Shown one piece after another: positions 1-6,734 of a stretch of 8,122 bases of DNA. Both the position numbers and the translations under genes were made by a program. Source of the DNA: Candidatus Rifleibacteriota bacterium (GTDB taxonomy: Bacteria; Riflebacteria; Ozemobacteria; Ozemobacterales; Ozemobacteraceae); the NCBI GenBank assembly GCA_029564115.1, contig JAKQQP010000154.1, forward strand, positions 1-8,122, in the 5' to 3' direction. The notes below the pieces were generated by a model. It saw only the letters and a program-made list of their open reading frames with translations. It was not told the DNA's origin and did no database searches. Position 1 is the first letter of the stretch. Every line of letters begins with the position of its first letter.

Positions 1-390
1 AGCAGCTTTCTGAAACTGCATGCGACCAGAAATCTGCAGCACCTTAAGTAACCCGTTGAAGGCAAAGTTGTCTTCGGACTCTGCCGCAAAGGCCAGTCTG
101 GCGAAGGCTGTCAGGCGGCCTGCCATTATTTCTTCATCGACTGCCTGATCTTCGGTGGCGGCAATAAAGCCATTGATGATTTCGGCGGTTCTGGTCTCAG
201 AAGTTTCTGTCACCGATTGCAGACTCTCAAACCGGGCCATGCCCGAGAGTTGCTGTATCAGATATCCTTTTTCGCTTTCAGCAGTTGCATCGGCGCAAAA
301 ACCCTGCGGAACAGCAGCAACAATGCCGACAGTCAGCAGCAGGCCGATCAGGCACTTTCTACACCAAAGATTTCGCTTAAAAATCTGCAT
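1..390 (-). CDS. Secreted protein of unknown function (N-terminal 130 residues, cut by window edge)
   Basis: Reading the minus strand from the ATG at 390 gives 130 open codons that run off the left edge. The first ~33 residues form a classical Sec signal peptide: a basic n-region (MQIFKRNLWCRKC), a hydrophobic core (LIGLLLTVGIVAAV) and a likely signal peptidase I site near FCA-DA. This supports an exported, probably periplasmic, product and supports the start chosen. The rest seen is acidic and Ala/Glu rich with helical character (for example EIINGFIAATEDQAVDEEIM), and I recognise no domain. The Cys near residue 32 is not in a convincing lipobox (QGFC), so a lipoprotein is unlikely. There is no Shine-Dalgarno sequence before the ATG, and a strong promoter lies only 6 nt upstream. 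The gene is divergent from the Wadjet operon and probably belongs to the chromosomal flank rather than to the defence cassette. Confidence 0.75.
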   Translation of the reverse strand, partial: MQIFKRNLWCRKCLIGLLLTVGIVAAVPQGFCADATAESEKGYLIQQLSGMARFESLQSVTETSETRTAEIINGFIAATEDQAVDEEIMAGRLTAFARLAFAAESEDNFAFNGLLKVLQISGRMQFQKAA

Positions 391-396
391 GCAGCA

Positions 397-425
397 ATTA
401 TACTGATCCAATACCAAATTGCCAA
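397..425 (-). promoter_or_regulatory. Sigma70-like promoter of the secreted-protein gene
   Basis: On the minus strand, TTGGCA (positions 425-420) and a perfect TATAAT (402-397) are separated by exactly 17 nt. The -10 box ends 6 nt before the ATG at 390, so transcription should begin at or within a base or two of the start codon, giving a leaderless or nearly leaderless mRNA. The -35 box lies inside a direct repeat of CCAAATT (414-420 and 422-428). Confidence 0.65.
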
Positions 426-448
426 ATTTTTAAAATGCCCGGGAATAG

Positions 449-492
449 CCTTTCCACATGGGGGATGGTATAATATTATTGATCTGGAAAGG
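449..492. repeat. Inverted repeat flanking the operon promoter (candidate operator)
   Basis: The left arm CCTTTCCACAT (449-459) and right arm ATCTGGAAAGG (482-492) are reverse complements at 10 of 11 positions, including eight contiguous outer pairs. The 22-nt spacer holds the TGnTATAAT box, and the right arm covers the predicted start point and the ribosome-binding site. The arm centres are 33 bp apart, about three helical turns, as for paired sites on the same face of DNA. Because the left arm lies upstream of the predicted start, an RNA hairpin is not expected and a protein-binding operator is more likely. No dedicated repressor gene is visible in the window. Confidence 0.45.
466..474 (+). 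promoter_or_regulatory. Extended -10 promoter of the six-gene defence operon
   Basis: TGG followed by TATAAT (TGnTATAAT) is a perfect extended -10. The expected -35 position about 17 nt upstream (446-451, TAGCCT) matches poorly, as is usual for extended -10 promoters. Predicted transcription start is near 481-482, giving a ~21-nt leader to the GTG at 503. No comparable promoter was noticed further into the operon, so this is the likely promoter for all six genes. It is enclosed by an inverted repeat (449-492) that suggests repression. Confidence 0.6.
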
Positions 493-502
493 TGCCTGAA
501 AC

Positions 503-1060
503 GTGAATAAACTCTTCGCTGCTGCAAAAGAGGTTTGTGATTTTCTGTCAGCTCATAATCGCGTGTTTTGCGTTATTGGTGGGCTGGCGGTAATTCGCTG
601 GGGCGAAATCCGTTTTACTCAGGATGCGGATATCGCGGTTTTAACGAACTTTGGCGAAGAACGCCAGATTGCAGAGATTCTTCTGAATAAATTTTCGAGT
701 CGGATTTCTGATGCTTTGAATTTTGCTGTCGCCAATCGTGTTTTGCTGATTACTGGCAGCAACGGGGTTTCGATAGATGTAACATTCGCCGCCCTGCCAT
801 TTGAAGCAGAAATGATGGCAAATGCAGTAATGTTTGATTTCGGTGAAAATTGCTCTCTGCCAGTTTGCAGCGCAGACGATCTGTTTATCATGAAGGCGTT
901 TGCAGCAAGGCCAAAAGACTGGCTCGATGCCGAATCAATTGCTGTCAGGCAAAAAGGCAGACTGAATACGGAACGCATTCTTGAGCACCTTGCCGAACTG
1001 TCTGAATTGAAAGCGGAACCCGAAATACTTTTGCGGGCCCGCAAGATTCTTGAGAGATAA
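503..1060 (+). CDS. MNT/AbiEii-like nucleotidyltransferase, first gene of the Wadjet operon
   Basis: This 185-residue protein has the minimal nucleotidyltransferase fold signature. It has GG at residues 26-27 (VIGGLAVIRWG), then RFTQDADIAV carrying the metal-binding D41-x-D43, and a third acidic residue D92 in SIDVTF. A conserved-looking segment ADDLFIMKAFAARPKDWLDAE follows, as in many proteins annotated as DUF6036 or AbiEii/AbiGii-type nucleotidyltransferases. Members of this superfamily transfer a nucleotide to a protein or RNA, and some act in toxin-antitoxin pairs; the substrate here is unknown. The GTG start at 503 is chosen because a good ribosome-binding site (AAAGG, 488-492) sits 10 nt before it and the N-terminus fits the fold. 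All catalytic positions are present, so it should be active. It lies 7 bp before an 81-residue gene and is not part of canonical JetABCD. A solitary housekeeping-type transferase is possible, but the operon position favours a link to defence. Confidence 0.85.
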   Translation: MNKLFAAAKEVCDFLSAHNRVFCVIGGLAVIRWGEIRFTQDADIAVLTNFGEERQIAEILLNKFSSRISDALNFAVANRVLLITGSNGVSIDVTFAALPFEAEMMANAVMFDFGENCSLPVCSADDLFIMKAFAARPKDWLDAESIAVRQKGRLNTERILEHLAELSELKAEPEILLRARKILER

Positions 1061-1067
1061 TGTACTT

Positions 1068-1313
1068 ATGAAGCCGCAAAACGATAAAGCCAGATCTGAA
1101 TCAGAAAAAATAGTAACCCAGTGGAAATATGCCACTGAGGCACTTGAGCGCGTAAAAAACCAGGAACTGCAGAATACCGAATATGATTATGAAACTGTTG
1201 ATGCCATGCTCGAGCTCGGATTGAAATTTTCTTCACTCCGCGTTTCTTCAGGTTTAGTAGAAATGCAGCGCTTTTTCAGGGCCTGGCAAAGCGAAATCGG
1301 CAAAGGCGGCTGA
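1068..1313 (+). CDS. Small helical protein of unknown function, probable partner of the nucleotidyltransferase
   Basis: This 81-residue charged protein has no signal peptide or membrane segment. It appears to be made of two or three helices: residues ~10-35 (SESEKIVTQWKYATEALERV), ~39-56 and ~60-76. The C-terminal stretch VSSGLVEMQRFFRAW looks like a conserved surface. It has no histidine, so it cannot be a HEPN RNase with the R-x4-6-H motif, which is the usual partner of MNT-type nucleotidyltransferases. The ATG at 1068 is preferred over an in-frame TTG at 1050 that would overlap the upstream gene; GAGAG at 1052-1056 may serve as a weak ribosome-binding site. The gene sits 7 bp after the nucleotidyltransferase and ends 2 bp before jetA, so translation is probably coupled. 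It could be an antitoxin, a substrate or a regulatory subunit of the nucleotidyltransferase. I do not assign a function. Confidence 0.7.
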   Translation: MKPQNDKARSESEKIVTQWKYATEALERVKNQELQNTEYDYETVDAMLELGLKFSSLRVSSGLVEMQRFFRAWQSEIGKGG

Positions 1314-1315
1314 TT

Positions 1316-2767
1316 TTGGACTATTTTCACCTTGTTAATCTCAGGCAGACAGATGCAACCTGGCAATTGCTCAGAGCAGACCATGCTCCCCTTGTGATCA
1401 GCTTTTTTTATCGTGAGTTTATTGCTCCGAATATCAGAACCCTTTCTCAAAGCGAGATGGAGGCAAAACTGGAAGACGAACTTTTCCAGTTGCGCGAGGT
1501 TCTCGGGGCAGAAGCGTTTCCAAAATCCGCCAGACAGTATCTAAACGACTGGACAAGCGACGAGAAAGGCTGGCTTCGCAAATTTTACCCCAATTCATCT
1601 GATGAGCCACATTTCGACCTTACCTCGGCCGCGGAAAAAGCGGTTCGCTGGCTTGACAGCCTTTCCGGCAGTTCATTTATCGGTACTGAGTCAAGACTGA
1701 GAACTGTTTTTGATTTATTGCAGCAGATTGTTGCCGGAACCGAAACCAGCGCCGAAACCAGAATTCATGAGCTTGAAAAACGCCGGGCCGAAATTGATTC
1801 TCAGATATTACGGCTTCAGGCTGGAGAAGTAAATGTTCTCGATAATACATCTTTAAAAGATCGATTTCAGCAGGTCAGTATGCTGGCGCGCAGTCTGCTT
1901 GGCGATTTTCGCGAAGTAGAGCATAACTTTCGTCAGCTCGACAGACAGATTCGTGTTCAAATAGCCGAATGGGAAGGCCGCAAAGGCGAGTTGCTCGCTA
2001 AGGTTTTCGGAGCCCGCGACGCCATTGCCGACACAGACCAGGGAAGAAGTTTTCGGGCGTTCTGGGAATTCATAATGTCTTCACGTCGTCGGGAAGAATT
2101 TGGTAATCTTCTTGATCAGGTATTTGAAATGGAAGCGATAAAAGAGCTGAAACCTGATTTACGTCTGAAACGCATTCATTATGACTGGTTCGATGCCGGT
2201 GAGACGACGCAGCGAACGGTGGCGCGGCTTTCGCAGCAGTTACGGCGTTTTCTTGAAGATCAGGTTTATCTTGAAAACCGTCGTATCATACAGATTTTTC
2301 AGAAAATTGAAAGCAAGGCCGTAAAGTTACGTGACAAACCGCCGAGTGATCGTAACTTTTTTACAATCGACGAGCCAGGGGGTGTTGCCATAGAGCTTCC
2401 TATGGAGAGGCCACTATACAGTATTCCTTTTAAACCTCGTTATGAAAAGCTTATTTGCTCCGGTGACGACAGCGAAGTCGATGCCGAGGCGTTATTCAGT
2501 CAGCTGGTTGTGGATCGTGAAGAAATCCAGGACCATATTCAGACAATTTTACGCACTGAATCGCAGGTTTCGGTTGCTGAGATAATCAGGCATTTTCCAC
2601 TTAAATATGGTTTGAGCGAGCTGGTTGCATACCTTAGTATTGCCGGCGAAGACCCACGCGCGTTTTTTGACGAAAGTGTTGAAGATGTGGTCGAATGGCC
2701 TGACGGAGAAGTTAAATGCCGAAAGGCAAAGATTCCAAGAATTATTTTTACCAGGAACAATTTATGA
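1316..2767 (+). CDS. jetA: Wadjet subunit JetA (DUF3375, kleisin)
   Basis: JetA is the kleisin of the Wadjet SMC complex (MukF-like). It bridges the two JetC heads and holds JetB. The 483 residues match the family's usual size. The N-terminus MDYFHLVNLRQTDATWQLLR followed by ADHAPLVISF (residues 21-30) is the characteristic DUF3375 opening, so the TTG at 1316 is taken as the start; a good ribosome-binding site (AAAGGCGG, 1302-1309) stands 6 nt before it. A winged-helix-like N-terminal part is followed by a helical, coiled-coil-prone middle (about 146-235), then DQGRSFRAFWEFIMSSRRRE. A C-terminal winged-helix-like part follows (about 391-445, SVAEIIRHFPLKYGLSELVA). It begins 2 bp after the small upstream gene and overlaps jetB by 4 bp. 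The rare TTG start may hold JetA at a low level or make it depend on translation of the preceding gene. Confidence 0.96.
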   Translation: MDYFHLVNLRQTDATWQLLRADHAPLVISFFYREFIAPNIRTLSQSEMEAKLEDELFQLREVLGAEAFPKSARQYLNDWTSDEKGWLRKFYPNSSDEPHFDLTSAAEKAVRWLDSLSGSSFIGTESRLRTVFDLLQQIVAGTETSAETRIHELEKRRAEIDSQILRLQAGEVNVLDNTSLKDRFQQVSMLARSLLGDFREVEHNFRQLDRQIRVQIAEWEGRKGELLAKVFGARDAIADTDQGRSFRAFWEFIMSSRRREEFGNLLDQVFEMEAIKELKPDLRLKRIHYDWFDAGETTQRTVARLSQQLRRFLEDQVYLENRRIIQIFQKIESKAVKLRDKPPSDRNFFTIDEPGGVAIELPMERPLYSIPFKPRYEKLICSGDDSEVDAEALFSQLVVDREEIQDHIQTILRTESQVSVAEIIRHFPLKYGLSELVAYLSIAGEDPRAFFDESVEDVVEWPDGEVKCRKAKIPRIIFTRNNL

Positions 2768-3372
2768 CCGAAAAGCAAATTGAAGGCGCAGATAAACTCC
2801 CGTTGCTGCTGGTTTCACTGCTGAAGGGTATCGTTTACCGAGATTCAGAACCGGTTCTCTGGCAGTCGCTGATTGAACTTCAGATAAGGGCCAGAGACTA
2901 TCTCGGCGTGATTGGCCTGGAATTGCTTATTGACGAAAACGAAGGTTATGCATGGCTTAAGCAGTGCGATGCGGTTGACGGAGAAGAAATCGTGCCCCGG
3001 CTGGTAGGCCGGCGGCAGCTGTCATACCCGGTCAGTCTTCTTATTGCCCTTTTTCGGAAAAGGCTTGCGGAGCACGACGCATCTGATGGTGAAACAAGGC
3101 TGATAATGTCTAATGATGAGGTGGTAGAGATGTGCCGGGCCTTTTTTCCGGCAGGCAGCAATGATGCCAGGTTTTTCGACCAGATAACTTCTCATATCAA
3201 TAAGGTCGTCGAGCTTGGTTTTGTAAGAAAATTGAAGGGAGAGGAACAGAAGATCGAAGTCTGCAGAATTATCAAGGCATTTGTCACGGCTCAGTGGCTT
3301 AACGAGTTCGATCAGCGACTGGAAGAATATTACAAGAATCTTGCTGAAAGCGGACAGGAAGCTAACTCATGA
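2764..3372 (+). CDS. jetB: Wadjet subunit JetB (DUF4194, MukE/KITE-like)
   Basis: JetB is the KITE-type tandem winged-helix subunit that binds the kleisin JetA and is thought to help hold DNA at the JetC heads. The 202 residues show the expected family blocks: LPLLLVSLLKGIVYRD (12-27), LWQSLIELQIRARDYLGVIG (32-51), ENEGYAWL, RRQLSYPVSLLIALFRKRLAE, and HINKVVELGFVRKL (from residue 144), ending in AFVTAQWLNEFDQRLEEYY. The ATG at 2764 overlaps the jetA stop as ATGA and has AGGA 7 nt upstream. An in-frame ATG at 2716 would add 16 polar residues inside jetA without a better ribosome-binding site, and the family block begins only after 2764. The jetB stop overlaps the jetC start in the same ATGA manner, implying translational coupling and balanced subunit supply. 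Confidence 0.95.
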   Translation: MTEKQIEGADKLPLLLVSLLKGIVYRDSEPVLWQSLIELQIRARDYLGVIGLELLIDENEGYAWLKQCDAVDGEEIVPRLVGRRQLSYPVSLLIALFRKRLAEHDASDGETRLIMSNDEVVEMCRAFFPAGSNDARFFDQITSHINKVVELGFVRKLKGEEQKIEVCRIIKAFVTAQWLNEFDQRLEEYYKNLAESGQEANS

Positions 3373-6300
3373 CTGGACAGCAGACGCTCGAATTTCTGGC
3401 AACAGATGAAAGTGCAGGTTTCAGGCTCAAAACCCTGGAGCTTTACAACTGGGGCACATTTCACGATCGTGTCTGGTCATTGGAGCCGGAAGGCCGAAAT
3501 ATTCTGGTTACCGGTGATATTGGTTCGGGCAAATCGACATTGATTGACGCAATAACCACTTTGCTGGTTCCTCCAAACCGGATTGTTTTTAACAAGGCCG
3601 CAGGGGCAGATAAAAGCGAGCGCAGTCTGCGCACTTATGTGCTTGGATATTATAAGTCAGAACGCAGCGAAAGCGGTTTAAATGCAAAGCCGGTAAGCTT
3701 GCGTGGCCTGAATGATTTTTCGGTCATTCTCGGAGTTTTTGCCAATAAGGGCTTCAGCCAGACTGTTACTCTGGCACAGGTGTTTTTCTCAAACGAGCAT
3801 GGGGGGCAGCCGGAAAGGTTCTATGTGGTTGCTGCCGGTCGTCAACTCAGGATAACTCATGATTTTTCAAGATTCAAAGAAAAGAGTGCCCTGAAAAAAA
3901 GCCTTAAAGCGGGCGGAGCAATTGTTTACGACAGTTTTGCCTCGTATTGTTCTGAATTCAAGAGGCTTTTCGGTATTGAGACCGATCAGGCCCTCGAACT
4001 TTTCAACCAGACCGTTTCGATGAAGTCTGTCGGCAATCTTACCAGCTTTGTGCGCGAACATATGCTGCAGGATTCTGATGTTAAATCCAGAATAGAAAAT
4101 CTTCTTGGGCATTACGATAATCTGAATAGAGCTCACGAAATGGTCTTGAAGGCCCGCGAACAGATAAAAAAGCTTGGAATTATCGTTGAACATTGCGATT
4201 GCCACGATGAAATCAGCAGAAATGTGTCTAGATTACGTGAATGTCGCGAAGGTTTGAGATTTTTCATGGCCGGGGAAAAACTTTCGCTTCTTGATGATGA
4301 AGACGCCAGGCTGAAAGAAAAGTTTGAAAAAACTGAAGCAGTCATTTTAAATCAAAAATGCATACTAGACGGGCTGCGTGAAGAAAGAGACAGTTTAAAG
4401 CAGAGTATTGTCGCAAATGGTGGCGACCGTCTTGAAAAAATCAGAAGCACGGTGCTTCGCCTTGAAGAAGAAAAAAAACGTGCCGACCGAAATTTTAATA
4501 ATTATCGGGTTTACGCAGAGCAGTTGCAGGTATTTATGCCGGATTCTCCAGATAAATTTGCCGGCAATCGTGCCAGACTGACAGAAATGCTGCCTCAGCT
4601 GCGCAGTTTTGAAGAAAAAGCATTTGGGCAGATCAAGGAAAAAGCTGTTGAACTGAAGAAACACAAAGATTGTTCAGAATTGTTAAACAGCGAGTTAAGG
4701 TCTCTCAGGCAGAGAAAAAGCAATATTCCTATGGCTCAGATAGCAGTTAGAGAGCGGATCTGCAGTGATCTGGCAATTGAAGAAGATCAGATTCCTTTTG
4801 TTGGCGAACTTTTGAGGGTTGCTGATTCAGAAACTGCATGGGAAGGCGCTGTAGAAAGACTTCTGCATAATTTTGCCCTCTCGATGATCGTGCCTGATGA
4901 ACTTTATGCGAAAGTTGCCGCATGGGTTGACAAAACCAGCCTGCACAGCAGACTTGTTTATTACCGGGTAAAAAATGAAAAAAGAAAAAAGCAGGTCGTC
5001 AGCGCCAATTCTCTGGTAAAGAAACTGTTGATCAAAGATGATGCGAAATTTTATGAATGGCTCGAAAGCGAGCTAGCGGCGCGTTTTGATTATGTCTGTT
5101 GCGAAAATATAGATGGCTTCAGGCGTGAGGCTCAGGCGATAACACGTAATGGTCAGATAAAAAGTGGAGGTCAACGACACGAAAAGGATGATCGCCATGA
5201 CCTTACCGATCGCTCGCGCTACGTGCTTGGCTGGACCAATGAAGCAAAGATCAGGGCCCTCCAGGGAGAGCTTGGTAAAATTGAGGAACAGATAGTTTAT
5301 TTGAGCCGCGAAATCAAGACTCTGGAGGATGAAAAAGCCCGGTATGCAGACAGGCAGCGTCTTGTTGACAGGTTGCTGGTTTATGAAGATTTTGTGGAAA
5401 TTGACTGGCAGAGAATCAGTCGCGACATTGACGACCAGAAGAAAGAGCAGGCCAGGCTGGAAAGCGCTTCTGACATCCTTGGAGAGCTTGAGAAAAAACT
5501 GCGAACAGTTGATGAAGAAAGCAAAAAAGCCGAAAAACAACTTGAGAAACTGCAGGAAGAAAAGGGCTCAGTAAATACAACGATTAATAAGGTTCGCATC
5601 GAGCGTGAAGAAACTGAAAAGTTGCTTAAAGACAATGAGATGCCTGAATTTGAAGGGGTCAGGGCACGTATCCGGCAGTTTATCAAAGAAATCAATCTGA
5701 ACGAAGAACTATCATTGCAGAACCTGAACCGAATTGAAAGCTCTGTTCGCGGTCGTCTGCAGGCAAGAATAGATTCTGCTGACAGCAGTTTAAGAGAAAC
5801 CGACGAGAAGATTGTCGGCGCCATGCAGAATTACAAAAACGACTATAAGATTGAAACAAGCGAATTCGATGCCCGGGTTGAAGCTTCTGAAGAGTATCGC
5901 AACTGCCTGAAAAGGCTTGTTGAAGACGATCTGCCAAGTTTTGAGAAAAATTTCAAAAAACTGCTTAACGAAAATACCATAAACGAGATTGCCAACTTCA
6001 ATTCGCAACTCGACAGTTCTGCACAAAAGATAAAAGAGAGAATCTCAAGTATCAACAGGTCGCTGGCAGAAATTGACTATAATCCGGGGCGTTATATCAG
6101 GCTCGAAGAGCAGTCTTCTTCTGACGTCGAAATCAGAGATTTCAGGCAGGAATTACGGTCATGCACTGAAAATACCCTCGATGGGCGCGAAGACGACCTG
6201 TATGCCGAGAGCAGATTTTTGAAGGTCAGGCAGATCATTGAGCGTTTCAAAGGCCGAGAAGGCCGGGCAGAGGCAGATCAAAAATGGATGGACAAGGTGA

Positions 6301-6734
6301 CCGATGTTCGCAACTGGTTTGTTTTTGCCGCTTCAGAGCGTTACAAAGAAGATGATACTGAGTATGAACATTATACTGATTCTGGCGGAAAATCAGGTGG
6401 GCAAAAGGAAAAACTGGCATACACCGTTCTTGCAGCCAGTCTTGCTTATCAGTTCGGTCTTGAGCGGGGCAGTGTACGGTCTAGAAGTTTCAGATTTGTG
6501 GTTATTGACGAGGCTTTTGGCCGAGGCTCAGAAGAATCGACGAGATACGCTCTTGAGCTGTTCAAAAAATTGAACCTGCAATTGCTTGTGGTTACGCCTT
6601 TGCAGAAGATTCACGTTATTGAGCCTTACGTTGAGAGTGTTGGTTTTGTGCACTCCCGAAATGGTATGGAATCGTTGCTGAGAAATCTTTCAATCGAAGA
6701 CTATCGAAAAGAACTGGATGCACGCAACTTATGA
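3369..6734 (+). CDS. jetC: Wadjet subunit JetC (MukB-like SMC ATPase)
   Basis: JetC is the SMC motor of Wadjet. ATP binding engages two heads, and hydrolysis drives the DNA loop extrusion by which the complex senses small circular DNA. In the 1121 residues the N-terminal head opens with LYNWGTFHD (25-33) and a Walker A GDIGSGKS (49-56). SVGNLTSFVREHML is near 218-231. Charged coiled coil runs from about 255 to 460, a hinge-containing globular part from about 470 to 630 (including RHEKDDRH at 603-610 and YVLGW at 618-622), and the return coiled coil from about 630 to 960. The C-terminal head has the ABC signature KSGGQKEKLAY (S1009-G-G-Q1012), Walker B VVIDEAFG with D1047 and catalytic E1048, and a switch-like H1082 in TPLQKIHVIEP. 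All ATPase motifs are intact. There is no CxxC zinc hook, which separates it from Rad50/SbcC. It overlaps jetB and jetD by 4 bp each. Confidence 0.97.
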   Translation: MTGQQTLEFLATDESAGFRLKTLELYNWGTFHDRVWSLEPEGRNILVTGDIGSGKSTLIDAITTLLVPPNRIVFNKAAGADKSERSLRTYVLGYYKSERSESGLNAKPVSLRGLNDFSVILGVFANKGFSQTVTLAQVFFSNEHGGQPERFYVVAAGRQLRITHDFSRFKEKSALKKSLKAGGAIVYDSFASYCSEFKRLFGIETDQALELFNQTVSMKSVGNLTSFVREHMLQDSDVKSRIENLLGHYDNLNRAHEMVLKAREQIKKLGIIVEHCDCHDEISRNVSRLRECREGLRFFMAGEKLSLLDDEDARLKEKFEKTEAVILNQKCILDGLREERDSLKQSIVANGGDRLEKIRSTVLRLEEEKKRADRNFNNYRVYAEQLQVFMPDSPDKFAGNRARLTEMLPQLRSFEEKAFGQIKEKAVELKKHKDCSELLNSELRSLRQRKSNIPMAQIAVRERICSDLAIEEDQIPFVGELLRVADSETAWEGAVERLLHNFALSMIVPDELYAKVAAWVDKTSLHSRLVYYRVKNEKRKKQVVSANSLVKKLLIKDDAKFYEWLESELAARFDYVCCENIDGFRREAQAITRNGQIKSGGQRHEKDDRHDLTDRSRYVLGWTNEAKIRALQGELGKIEEQIVYLSREIKTLEDEKARYADRQRLVDRLLVYEDFVEIDWQRISRDIDDQKKEQARLESASDILGELEKKLRTVDEESKKAEKQLEKLQEEKGSVNTTINKVRIEREETEKLLKDNEMPEFEGVRARIRQFIKEINLNEELSLQNLNRIESSVRGRLQARIDSADSSLRETDEKIVGAMQNYKNDYKIETSEFDARVEASEEYRNCLKRLVEDDLPSFEKNFKKLLNENTINEIANFNSQLDSSAQKIKERISSINRSLAEIDYNPGRYIRLEEQSSSDVEIRDFRQELRSCTENTLDGREDDLYAESRFLKVRQIIERFKGREGRAEADQKWMDKVTDVRNWFVFAASERYKEDDTEYEHYTDSGGKSGGQKEKLAYTVLAASLAYQFGLERGSVRSRSFRFVVIDEAFGRGSEESTRYALELFKKLNLQLLVVTPLQKIHVIEPYVESVGFVHSRNGMESLLRNLSIEDYRKELDARNL

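Noticed and set aside
155..510. Two overlapping plus-strand open frames of 83 and 97 codons before the operon
   Set aside because: They lie opposite the minus-strand signal-peptide gene and cover the divergent promoter region; their translations have low-complexity, Ser/Gln-rich shadow character and no ribosome-binding site.
619..1044. Long minus-strand open frame inside the nucleotidyltransferase gene
   Set aside because: It is the antisense of a clear nucleotidyltransferase with catalytic motifs and has no recognisable content of its own.
2716..2763. Upstream in-frame ATG that would extend JetB by 16 residues
   Set aside because: The extension lies inside jetA, adds polar residues outside the family block, and the ATG at 2764 has a good AGGA and the same ATGA overlap as the other junctions.
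5073..5824. Minus-strand open frames of 147-155 codons inside jetC
   Set aside because: They are Ser/Phe/Leu-rich shadows of the Glu/Lys-rich coiled-coil codons of jetC, not genes.
3369..6734. Identification of the large ATPase as SbcC/Rad50
   Set aside because: There is no CxxC zinc hook, no SbcD neighbour, and the adjacent DUF3375, DUF4194 and DUF2220 genes define JetC.
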